A stretch of DNA of 6,512 nucleotides from NCBI GenBank assembly GCA_017509375.1, contig JAFWPT010000284.1, positions 1 through 6,512 on the forward strand, written 5' to 3'. Both the position numbers and the translations under genes were made by a program. How positions within the stretch are numbered: position 1 is the stretch's first letter; each line of letters begins with the position of its first letter. Positions 1 to 5,713 of the stretch are shown piece by piece. The notes under the pieces were generated by a model, which saw nothing but the letters and a program-made list of their open reading frames with translations, ran no database searches and was not told where the DNA came from. The DNA is from Bacteroidales bacterium. GTDB lineage: Bacteria > Bacteroidota > Bacteroidia > Bacteroidales > UBA932.

Positions 1-464
1 ATACTTTTGCCGGCGTGCGCAGTTTTCAGGGAGCGTTCAACGGCACTTCTCTCATATCCTTGCCTTCCAACCTGTTCGAGAGCGCCGGCGGCATCAGTGA
101 GCTGAACGAAACGTTCAAAGACTGCCCTTACTTGGAATCGCTCCCCGAGGGTCTCTTGTCTCCGCTAGCCGGACTGGAACGTATGGTCTCCACTTTCGCT
201 GGCTGCAAGTCGTTGACATCCATCCCTGCTTCTTTCTTCGATTCCAACCTGTCCCTGAGATCTATGGAAGGAGTGTTCATGAACTGTACCTCCCTGACAG
301 GGGAGTCTCCGTATACGGAAATTAACGGCTCCCGTATACATTTGTATGAGAGGAACTTACATCCGGTAATATTCGCTCCTGTGGAACGTACGTATCTATG
401 CTTTTTCGGATGCCTTGGCCTTTCGGATTACGATACAATACCGCATAATTGGAAAAAACCTTAG
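1..464 (+). CDS. BspA-like leucine-rich-repeat surface protein, 3' end only
   Basis: The gene enters from the left edge in the frame of base 3 and ends at TAG 462-464, leaving 153 residues. It shows three full cysteine/phenylalanine-type leucine-rich repeats of 26-27 residues and the beginning of a fourth, with the pattern F-x-x-C-x-x-L-x-x-[LI]-P (for example TFKDCPYLESLP and TFAGCKSLTSIP). After them comes a C-terminal cap containing SPYTEING, RIHLYER and a final CFFGCLGLSDYDTIPHNW. I recognise this cap arrangement from BspA/DUF285-like Bacteroidales proteins. Such proteins are usually exported or surface-anchored and take part in binding. The export signal would lie upstream of the window, so its location is inferred. 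The next gene starts one base after the stop, so the two are probably cotranscribed. The exact ligand cannot be guessed. Confidence 0.8.
   Translation, partial: TFAGVRSFQGAFNGTSLISLPSNLFESAGGISELNETFKDCPYLESLPEGLLSPLAGLERMVSTFAGCKSLTSIPASFFDSNLSLRSMEGVFMNCTSLTGESPYTEINGSRIHLYERNLHPVIFAPVERTYLCFFGCLGLSDYDTIPHNWKKP
33..272 (+). repeat. Tandem leucine-rich-repeat units (three of 26-27 codons)
   Basis: Three consecutive protein-level repeats lie at about 33-110, 111-191 and 192-272, and a partial fourth begins at 273. Each opens with [ATV]F-x-[GDN]-x-x-x-L and carries a proline five to six residues later. The first unit has no Cys at the position where the others do (AFNGTSL against TFKDC and TFAGC). 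The DNA copies are diverged, so this is a structural repeat and not a recent duplication. Confidence 0.7.
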
Positions 465-465
465 A

Positions 466-1041
466 ATGGAACAAAAAGAAATCCCCGAACTTTATACCTT
501 GCTTCAAAAGGTACAAATAAAATTTGGACGTCCGCTGGAGCACACCAACGACTTCAGGGTGTTGTCGGCGTTATTGGAGTATGAATGTAAGGAAGTCGTG
601 TCCGTATCTACCCTGAAGCGCTTATGGGGCTACGTGTCCCAGCAGACTACACCGAGGAGCGCCACGCTTGACGTGCTGTCCCGCTTCTTGGGATTCATTG
701 ATTTTCAGGATTTCAGGCTTTCTTGCTTCGATGCTGCAAGCGACAGTTCCGAGTATGTGAATGCTTCCTGCGTCACTGCACGTGATGTGCCTGACGGAGG
801 TATGCTGACCATAGGCTGGGCTCCCAACCGGCTGTTGCACCTTAAGAAAGTGGGGGAGCAGGAGTGGGAAGTGACCACGAGCTACAATTCGAAGCTGCTG
901 GCCGGCGACCGCTTCGAGTCTGCGTGTTTTTTCAAGGGGCTTCCGCTGTTCTTGCCTTCGGTGCTGAGGGAAGGTGTGACCTTGCCATCCTACATTGCCG
1001 GCAAGAAGGACGGACTGAACGTGCTGAGCATTGATTCTTAG
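466..1041 (+). CDS. Conserved Bacteroidales protein with putative HTH-like N-terminal domain
   Basis: The protein has 191 residues. The ATG at 466 is preferred over an in-frame ATG at 415 because it sits one base after the upstream stop and begins the conserved region (MEQKEIPEL). Residues 1-85 form a helical domain with the stretch VSVSTLKRLWGYV (about 46-58) followed by TPRSATLDVLSRFLGF (about 62-77). I recognise this arrangement from many Bacteroidales proteins, and it resembles a small nucleic-acid-binding or regulatory module. Residues 110-190 form a second, beta-rich domain with GWAPNRLLHL, a tract of alternating hydrophobics and a terminal YIAGKKDGLN. There is no signal peptide or membrane segment, so it is probably cytoplasmic. 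It is likely cotranscribed with the leucine-rich-repeat gene and converges with the kinase gene 13 bases downstream. A regulatory function is inferred, not shown. Confidence 0.75.
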   Translation: MEQKEIPELYTLLQKVQIKFGRPLEHTNDFRVLSALLEYECKEVVSVSTLKRLWGYVSQQTTPRSATLDVLSRFLGFIDFQDFRLSCFDAASDSSEYVNASCVTARDVPDGGMLTIGWAPNRLLHLKKVGEQEWEVTTSYNSKLLAGDRFESACFFKGLPLFLPSVLREGVTLPSYIAGKKDGLNVLSIDS

Positions 1042-1054
1042 GCGCTTCTGCCGC

Positions 1055-2059
1055 TCAGAGCTTCTCTTCAAACAAATCGGATGCCTGCTGGAAGATGCGG
1101 TCTGGCGCATCGCTCTTTTCGGCTGAAGGCTTGGGCCGTACTGTTTTTTCCGTCTTCTGCTCCCTATCTTGCTTTTGCTCCGGGGGTGGCATGAAAACGC
1201 GAACGGTATCCGGCCTTACAGATTCCGGGACAGGCGCTTCATCCCTGCCGCGCGGGACAGAGAACAAGACAGCCGCCGCCACAATAAGCCCCGCCGCCGC
1301 GAAAAGCAGTACGCGTGGCCATCTGTATTCCGCCAGAATGGCTTCCTTGACGGATGCGGCATCCCGAAATCGTTTGTCCGGATTCCTGCGGGTGCAGCGC
1401 CGCACAACGTATCCTTTTCTGCCGGCTATCTCGCCTAGCACCACCCCGAGAGACCAGATGTCACTGCGGATATCGGCGGTCCCTCCTGCAGCAACCTCCG
1501 GAGACATGTAGCGGCGGGTCCCGGCTGGAGTTTTCAATATTGCGGAACTGCTGCTGTCGGCGAGTCCGAAATCTATGATCTTGATGTTGCCGCCATCGTG
1601 GGTGACCATTATGTTTCCGGGTTTCAGGTCGCGGTGGACAATCTGGCGGCTATGTATGTAGCAGAGCGCATCGCACAGTTCAGAGGCAAGCTGGATGTAC
1701 TTTTTCCTGCCAGGACGCGTCCGCTGTAAGTATTCATCCAGGCGGTCTCCGTCCACCCAATCCATTTCTATACAATTGCCAAGCCCGTCGATGCAAGTGT
1801 ACTGATAGGTCTCGCGTATATTCGGGTGCCGGAGGGGATAACCGAGTTCGAACTCTTTCTTGAGCATGGCTTCCTGCAGGGGGATGCCTCTCCACTTGGG
1901 CTTCAGACACTTATATACGCGGAACTGCCCGGCCCTTTCACCCCTGTACAAAGCGAAGAAGCCCTCTTCAGGACAATGGAGAAGGGTAAAGGTGGAAAGG
2001 TCTGTACCACCGAACGGGGTTACGGGGCCGACGAAGCCGGAGATGTCGTTGTCCATCAT
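1055..2059 (-). CDS. Membrane-anchored Ser/Thr protein kinase
   Basis: This Hanks-type kinase has 334 residues (331 if the second ATG, at 2056, is used). Catalytic landmarks in order are: putative VAIK lysine K50 in FRVYKCLK; helix-C glutamate, probably E69 in LKKEFE; catalytic loop VHRDLKPGN (141-149, D144, K146, N149); IDFGLAD (162-168, D163); SPE in place of APE (186-188); SDIWSLG (199-205) and NPDKRF (226-231, R230). All core catalytic residues are present, so phosphotransfer is plausible. The N-terminal lobe shows no GxGxxG loop, and only about 30 residues separate the DIWSLG aspartate from the final arginine, so the C-lobe is compact. One membrane helix follows (about 248-268, RVLLFAAAGLIVAAAVLFSV), then a tail of about 65 residues rich in Pro, Glu and Lys that should lie in the periplasm. 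It is divergent from the barrel protein gene at 2094. Substrates are unknown. Confidence 0.9.
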   Translation of the reverse strand: MMDNDISGFVGPVTPFGGTDLSTFTLLHCPEEGFFALYRGERAGQFRVYKCLKPKWRGIPLQEAMLKKEFELGYPLRHPNIRETYQYTCIDGLGNCIEMDWVDGDRLDEYLQRTRPGRKKYIQLASELCDALCYIHSRQIVHRDLKPGNIMVTHDGGNIKIIDFGLADSSSSAILKTPAGTRRYMSPEVAAGGTADIRSDIWSLGVVLGEIAGRKGYVVRRCTRRNPDKRFRDAASVKEAILAEYRWPRVLLFAAAGLIVAAAVLFSVPRGRDEAPVPESVRPDTVRVFMPPPEQKQDREQKTEKTVRPKPSAEKSDAPDRIFQQASDLFEEKL

Positions 2060-2060
2060 T

Positions 2061-2068
2061 CAAAGTTA
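2061..2068 (-). promoter_or_regulatory. Candidate -7 box (TAACTTTG) of the kinase gene
   Basis: On the minus strand TAACTTTG matches the Bacteroidota TAnnTTTG consensus exactly. It ends one base before the first ATG (2059) and four bases before the second (2056). No good TTTG -33 element is visible at the usual distance. The position implies a leaderless or nearly leaderless message, and the spacing favours 2056 as the translated start. Confidence 0.5.
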
Positions 2069-2080
2069 AGTATTTTTTGC

Positions 2081-2088
2081 TATTTTTG
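2081..2088 (+). promoter_or_regulatory. Candidate -7 box (TATTTTTG) of the divergent barrel gene
   Basis: TATTTTTG matches TAnnTTTG exactly and ends five bases before the ATG at 2094, implying a leader of a few bases at most. A near copy (TATTTTTTGC, 2071-2080) lies directly upstream but has one T too many for the consensus. There is no clear -33 TTTG element; that position would fall on the kinase start codons. Confidence 0.5.
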
Positions 2089-2093
2089 CACTG

Positions 2094-2993
2094 ATGAGGC
2101 ATTTTACGCGCTTGTTTTTGCTGCTTTTCCTGCTCTTTCCGATGCACGGCCCGCTTCGTTCCCAGGATTATCCTTCCTGGGACGCTTTGCTGGACCGGTA
2201 TGAGCGCATCTGTCGGATGTGCCTGGAACTCAAGGACTCAGATGCTTTCTCGGGCAGTTTCGAAGAAGTGCTTGCGGAACTTGAATCTTTAAAAGAGGAA
2301 TTCAAAGGCGCTCGTGACCGCATGCCGGCAGTTGCCCGCCGCCGATATGAGCTCATCCGCAGCATGTATGCGCACGGTACGGTTTCCGATACCCGTCCGC
2401 AGCCATCTCCTCCCGAGTGTGAACCCTTGTCGCTGACGCCGCCGGCCAGGATGCTGGCGAAGTTTCCCGGAGGCCCTGTTCGCGTAGCCGGAAAGACGCC
2501 GGACATTTATTACCGATACACAGTGTCAGCATCTGCTCTCGTGGCTCCTGAGTTTACGCCAGGGATAAAGTTGCAATGGCTTGACGGGAAAATAGGGGCC
2601 TATGCAGGAATTTACAGTAACTTTTCAGTTCATAAGGCGTCTTACCAGGCCCTTTCCAACGGCACTGCGGATGGCTTTCCTGTCTGGACCTCAGGCGTTT
2701 CCGCCCTTGACAGGCTGTTCGTTACGGCGGGACCGGCCTTCAGGCTTACCGGCCGCTTGTCCATGTATTGCGGCATAGGTTACGGGCACCGCCGCATCTT
2801 CTGGGAAGATTCGGAGGGCCTGTGGATGGATGTCGTGGATGCCGGCCGCCGCGGGTTGTGCACAGAATTGGGCGCCAACTATCATATCGGTCATTTTTCG
2901 CTCGGCGCCGGATGGCTCGGGCTGCCGTTTTCGTACAATGCCCTTTCGTTTTCGGTGGGCTATGCTTTTGGCCGCCGCTATTTGAAGCAGTGA
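2094..2993 (+). CDS. Exported protein with helical N-terminus and C-terminal beta-barrel-like domain
   Basis: The protein has 299 residues. It starts with a clear signal peptide (MRHFTRLFLLLFLLFPMHG, probable cleavage near residues 22-24, RSQ|D). Residues 28-95 are charged and helix-forming, with heptad-like stretches such as EEVLAELESLKEEF that suggest a coiled coil. A proline-rich linker follows (about 100-120). Residues 135-299 alternate hydrophobic and polar residues with many aromatics and glycines (YYRYTVSASAL, IGAYAGIYSNFSV, MYCGIGYGHRRIFWE, HFSLGAGWLGL, LSFSVGYAFG). That is the pattern of a small outer-membrane barrel of 8-10 strands. I recall similar C-terminal barrels in Bacteroidales proteins with N-terminal periplasmic domains. 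Divergent transcription from the kinase suggests, without proving it, a shared job in envelope sensing. The start is set by the signal peptide and the -7 box five bases upstream. Confidence 0.75.
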   Translation: MRHFTRLFLLLFLLFPMHGPLRSQDYPSWDALLDRYERICRMCLELKDSDAFSGSFEEVLAELESLKEEFKGARDRMPAVARRRYELIRSMYAHGTVSDTRPQPSPPECEPLSLTPPARMLAKFPGGPVRVAGKTPDIYYRYTVSASALVAPEFTPGIKLQWLDGKIGAYAGIYSNFSVHKASYQALSNGTADGFPVWTSGVSALDRLFVTAGPAFRLTGRLSMYCGIGYGHRRIFWEDSEGLWMDVVDAGRRGLCTELGANYHIGHFSLGAGWLGLPFSYNALSFSVGYAFGRRYLKQ

Positions 2994-3004
2994 CACGGCG
3001 GCGG
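2971..3004. terminator. GC-rich inverted repeat between convergent genes (weak terminator candidate)
   Basis: GCCGCCG at 2971-2977 is complementary to CGGCGGC at 2996-3002, with an 18-base loop that contains the stop codon of the barrel gene. The 3' arm ends just before the convergent symporter's stop (3005-3007). The arms can also pair one register over (2972-2978 with 2998-3004). No T tract follows on either strand, so it is not a standard intrinsic terminator. It could still mark the shared 3' boundary. Confidence 0.25.
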
Positions 3005-4405
3005 TTACGGTTCAGCTTTTCCCGATTTGCGGGGATTCAGCGCCTCGAAATCCTTAAGTGAGGCTAAAGCCTTGGGATAGAGGATAATAAGGGAAACCAC
3101 GGTGACCCATGCCATCAGGCCAACTCCTATGTCCCCCAGCTGCCACACCACGTCGGCTTCCCGTACCGCCCCGAATACTACGGCGCAAAGCATCAGCAGC
3201 TGGAGGGCGCGGATCGCAATGGTTTCCCCGCGTCCCGTCTTTCCCCGGAACAGGTAGATGAGGCTGGACTCGGCGTAGAAATAGTATGCCATGATGGTGC
3301 TGAAGAAGAAGAATATCATGGCCACGGACACGAACTGGCTGCCGAAACCGGAGAATACCGAATCCACGGCGCTCTGGGTGTACCCCACGTAGTTGTTGGT
3401 AAGCTCCGGCGCGCTGGCCAGCAGCATCTCTCCGGTCTTGGCGTCCAGGATGTTGTAGCTTCCGGAACAAAGTATCATCAAGGCTGTTGCGGTACATACC
3501 AGCAGGGTGTCCACATAAACGGAGAACGCCTGTGCGAGGCCTTGCTGCGCCGGATGAGGCACGTCGGCAGCTGCGGAAACTATGGCTCCAGTGCCCTGTC
3601 CGGCTTCGTTGGAGAAGATGCCGCGCTTCACCCCCATAGCAATCGTACTGCCTATGATACCGCCGCATACCGGGTTGATGCCGAACGCGTTGGTCACTAT
3701 GGCGCCGAGAACCCGGGGTACCTCGCCGATGTGGAAACCTATCACTACCAGCGACAGAAGGATGTAGCCGAGGGCCATGAACGGGGTGATGACAGAGGCA
3801 ACTCTGGCGATTCTCTGAACTCCGCCCAGAATTACCAGTCCCAGTAGCACGGCGATTCCGATTCCGGAAATCAACGGCTTGATTTCGAATGAGTTGGCAA
3901 CGGCGGTAGAGAAGCCGTTGGCTTGTACGGTAGTAAGGAAGAAGCCGCAGCTGACAGTTGTAATAACGGCGAAAGCTATTCCCAGCCAGCGCTGTTTGAG
4001 GCCGTACTCTATGAAGCTGAAGGGACCGCCCCTGTAACCCGAACGGTGCTGGAACTTGTACATCTGGGACAAGGTTGACTCCACGAAAGCGGTGGATGCG
4101 CCGAAAAACGCCACCACCCACATCCAGAATACGGCTCCCGGACCTCCGAAGGCTATAGCGGTAGCCACACCCACTATGTTGCCGGTACCGACACGTCCGG
4201 ACAGGGCGATGCAGAACGCCTGGAACGATGAAATCCCTTTTCCTTCGGTATTTTTATGGAAAAGTGACTTCACCATCAGCGGAAGCCGCCGTATTTGTAC
4301 GAAGCGCGTGCGCGCCGAGAAATACAGTCCTGCCACTATCAGCAGCACTACCAGTCCGGGATTCCAGACTATTTCGTTAACCTTGGAAACAATCTTTTCG
4401 AGCAT
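3005..4405 (-). CDS. AGCS-family sodium:alanine/glycine symporter
   Basis: This inner-membrane secondary transporter has 466 residues and imports a small neutral amino acid (alanine, glycine or similar) with sodium. Family hallmarks, numbered from the chosen Met, are GRVGTGNIVGVATAIAFGGP (70-89), WMWVVAFFGASTAFVEST (94-111), GYRGGPFSFIEYGLK (123-137) and SNEAGQGTGAIVSAAA (265-280). About ten to eleven hydrophobic segments run along its length, and the total length is normal for the family. The ATG at 4405 (MLEKIVSK) is preferred. An upstream in-frame TTG at 4426 would add seven residues, but it is a rare start and lies inside the AT-rich promoter region. The gene is divergent from the RNA methyltransferase with a 40-base gap and converges on the barrel gene with 11 bases between stops. 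A degenerate -7-like TATATTTA (4421-4414, minus strand) lies upstream. Exact substrate and coupling ion are inferred from the family. Confidence 0.93.
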   Translation of the reverse strand: MLEKIVSKVNEIVWNPGLVVLLIVAGLYFSARTRFVQIRRLPLMVKSLFHKNTEGKGISSFQAFCIALSGRVGTGNIVGVATAIAFGGPGAVFWMWVVAFFGASTAFVESTLSQMYKFQHRSGYRGGPFSFIEYGLKQRWLGIAFAVITTVSCGFFLTTVQANGFSTAVANSFEIKPLISGIGIAVLLGLVILGGVQRIARVASVITPFMALGYILLSLVVIGFHIGEVPRVLGAIVTNAFGINPVCGGIIGSTIAMGVKRGIFSNEAGQGTGAIVSAAADVPHPAQQGLAQAFSVYVDTLLVCTATALMILCSGSYNILDAKTGEMLLASAPELTNNYVGYTQSAVDSVFSGFGSQFVSVAMIFFFFSTIMAYYFYAESSLIYLFRGKTGRGETIAIRALQLLMLCAVVFGAVREADVVWQLGDIGVGLMAWVTVVSLIILYPKALASLKDFEALNPRKSGKAEP

Positions 4406-4433
4406 AACGTCGGTAAATATAAACAAAAAGAAG

Positions 4434-4441
4434 TATCTTTG
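4434..4441 (+). promoter_or_regulatory. Candidate -7 box (TATCTTTG) of the methyltransferase operon
   Basis: TATCTTTG matches the Bacteroidota TAnnTTTG box exactly and ends four bases before the ATG at 4446. As at 2081-2088, this spacing implies a leaderless or very short-leader message. No convincing -33 TTTG is seen at the normal distance. It would drive the methyltransferase and, through close spacing, the two genes after it. Confidence 0.55.
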
Positions 4442-4445
4442 TGCT

Positions 4446-4973
4446 ATGCGTGACCGGAAACTTTTGAATATCGAATTGGGGCGGGTGAGTCCGGAGGCTT
4501 ACCGTGATTTGCCCGAATCCGGAATCGTAGTTGTCCTGGATAATATCCGCAGCGCGCATAACGTGGGCAGCGCATTCCGTACGGCTGACGCATTCAAAGC
4601 GGACCGTATTTATCTCTGCGGCATCTGTGCCACTCCTCCCTCGGCAGAAATACATAAATCGGCTTTGGGCGCAGAGGAGAGCGTACCCTGGGAGCACAGG
4701 GACGATACCCTTGCCCTTGTCCGGGAGCTGCATGACGCGGGCTGGAAGGTGTTGAGCGTAGAACAGACGGAACAGGCCCGGGAGCTTCAGGATTTCGTGC
4801 CGGCCGCAGGGGAGAGGTATGCGCTTGTTTTCGGCAACGAAGTGGACGGGGTGCAGCAGGAAGTGGTGGATGCGTCCCAGGGTGCCCTCGTCATTCCTCA
4901 GTACGGTACCAAGCATTCTCTCAACGTGTCTGTCAGCATTGGAGTTGTATTATGGCATTTCTGCAGAAAATGA
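4446..4973 (+). CDS. TrmH/SpoU-family RNA 2'-O-methyltransferase
   Basis: This protein of 175 residues belongs to the SPOUT class with a trefoil knot, which uses S-adenosylmethionine to methylate a ribose 2'-OH in tRNA or rRNA. The three SpoU motifs are plain: motif 1, DNIRSAHNVGSAFRTADAF (32-50, with N39 and the likely catalytic R45); motif 2, ALVFGNEVDGV (126-136, E132); motif 3, VIPQYGTKHSLNVSVSIGVV (149-168, S159 and N160). It is short and lacks the N-terminal RNA-binding domain of RlmB-type members, so it is closer in size to TrmL- or TrmH-like enzymes. The specific target nucleotide cannot be assigned. The start at 4446 fits the -7 box just upstream and the domain boundary; an in-frame upstream extension would run antisense through the symporter. 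Its TGA overlaps the next gene's ATG (ATGA at 4970-4973). Confidence 0.92.
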   Translation: MRDRKLLNIELGRVSPEAYRDLPESGIVVVLDNIRSAHNVGSAFRTADAFKADRIYLCGICATPPSAEIHKSALGAEESVPWEHRDDTLALVRELHDAGWKVLSVEQTEQARELQDFVPAAGERYALVFGNEVDGVQQEVVDASQGALVIPQYGTKHSLNVSVSIGVVLWHFCRK

Positions 4974-5697
4974 ACTTAAGAAAAATAATCCTTCCGGTGG
5001 CGCTGGCCTTGCCGGTCGTGGCTTGGGGAGCAGGCCCCAAAGTAAAGGTTGACGGCTATCTGAATCTGTCTTCGGCATACATCTGGAGAGGCGAACAGGT
5101 ATGCAACGTACACGTTAATCCCGGCGTTGCCGTGACTTTTGCGGGCTTACGGCTGGAAAATTATAACTATTTGTCGCTCGACGGGGGATACAAAGAGATT
5201 GACTGGGACCTCTCCTACACTTTGGGCGACTTCTCCCTGCATGTGGCAGACTACTATTCCTGCAGTCCTGCCAGCGGCGCAGCCGAAGATTTTTTCTCCT
5301 GGAAAAAGGAGCGACCGGGCACGTCGATGAGCTCGCACTGGTGTATTCCAGCTCTGTTATTCCCCTGGATATCAAATGGTTTACCTTTTTCTGGGGGAGC
5401 TGGCTTCCGGAGCCCGACGGACGTCCAGGCAATAACTCCTTCTCTTCATTCTTGGAATTGGGGACACATGTACAGACCGGAGAAAGGGGCACGGCCTCGG
5501 CTACTTTGGGCGTCAGCGTGTTCAAAGGTATGTACACTCAGTATAAAGAATCTTTTATGCCGGTGCACGCTGCCCTTGCATATACTTATGTAATTCCTTT
5601 AGGCGGGTCGCTTTCAGTCCCTCTGCAGGCTACCGTGGTGGTCAATCCTTATACCCGAGCCTGTTATGCAGGCGCCTCGGCCGGCCTGGCATTCTGA
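4970..5697 (+). pseudogene. Outer-membrane barrel protein gene interrupted by a one-base frameshift
   Basis: Two overlapping frames together make one protein of 242 residues. The first part (from ATG 4970) has a signal peptide, MNLRKIILPVALALPVVAWG, then VDGYLNLSSAYIWRGEQ and alternating strands such as LRLENYNYLSLDGGY and WDLSYTLGDFSLHVADYY. After SGAAEDFFSWKK this frame turns into unrelated, Ser/Cys/Pro-rich sequence and stops at 5593 (207 residues). The -1 frame continues the barrel: GATGHVDELALVYSS, IPLDIKWFTFFWGSW, a run of strands, and a terminal Phe (SAGLAF) typical of outer-membrane proteins, with TGA at 5695-5697. The S-x-YIWRG motif and the strand pattern match a family of uncharacterised Bacteroidales outer-membrane proteins. 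The break falls in the A run at 5303-5307. It may be a true mutation, a switchable or recoded site, or a sequencing error. The gene is translationally coupled to the methyltransferase by the ATGA overlap. Function is unknown. Confidence 0.8.
5303..5307 (+). other. Homopolymer A5 at the frameshift site
   Basis: The zero-frame reading is TGG AAA AAG GAG and the continuation frame is GAA AAA GGA GCG. Restoring one A gives TGG AAA AAA GGA GCG ACC, which joins SWKK to GATGHVDE without loss. A -1 ribosomal slip on AAA-AAG would give the same peptide. A canonical-looking -1 heptamer, T TTT TTC, lies just upstream at 5290-5296. Confidence 0.65.
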
Positions 5698-5713
5698 TGC
5701 TAAATTTTTGATT

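Noticed and set aside
308..319. Perfect 12-base palindrome TCCGTATACGGA
   Set aside because: It lies within the conserved cap of the leucine-rich-repeat protein and encodes ordinary residues. A nearby partial copy (CCGTATACA, 332-340) is not symmetrical, so there is no support for an operator or recombination site.
1024..1058. Inverted repeat CTGAGC/GCTCAG spanning the convergent stops of the regulator-like gene and kinase
   Set aside because: It has a six-base stem with a 23-base loop and no T tract, too weak to call a terminator.
622..1110. Long antisense open frame (162 codons, minus strand) opposite the regulator-like gene
   Set aside because: It overlaps a recognisable coding gene and the kinase 3' end; its Arg/His/Gln-rich composition is that of a shadow frame with no domain pattern.
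3054..4121. 355-codon open frame on the minus strand, in another frame of the symporter gene
   Set aside because: The symporter frame carries unmistakable family motifs. This one is Arg/His/Gly-rich with no hydrophobic segments, a by-product of GC-rich codons.
4056..4445. In-frame extension of the methyltransferase upstream to 4056
   Set aside because: It would overlap the symporter on the opposite strand, it adds nothing like a SpoU substrate-binding domain, and the -7 box and domain start both point to 4446.
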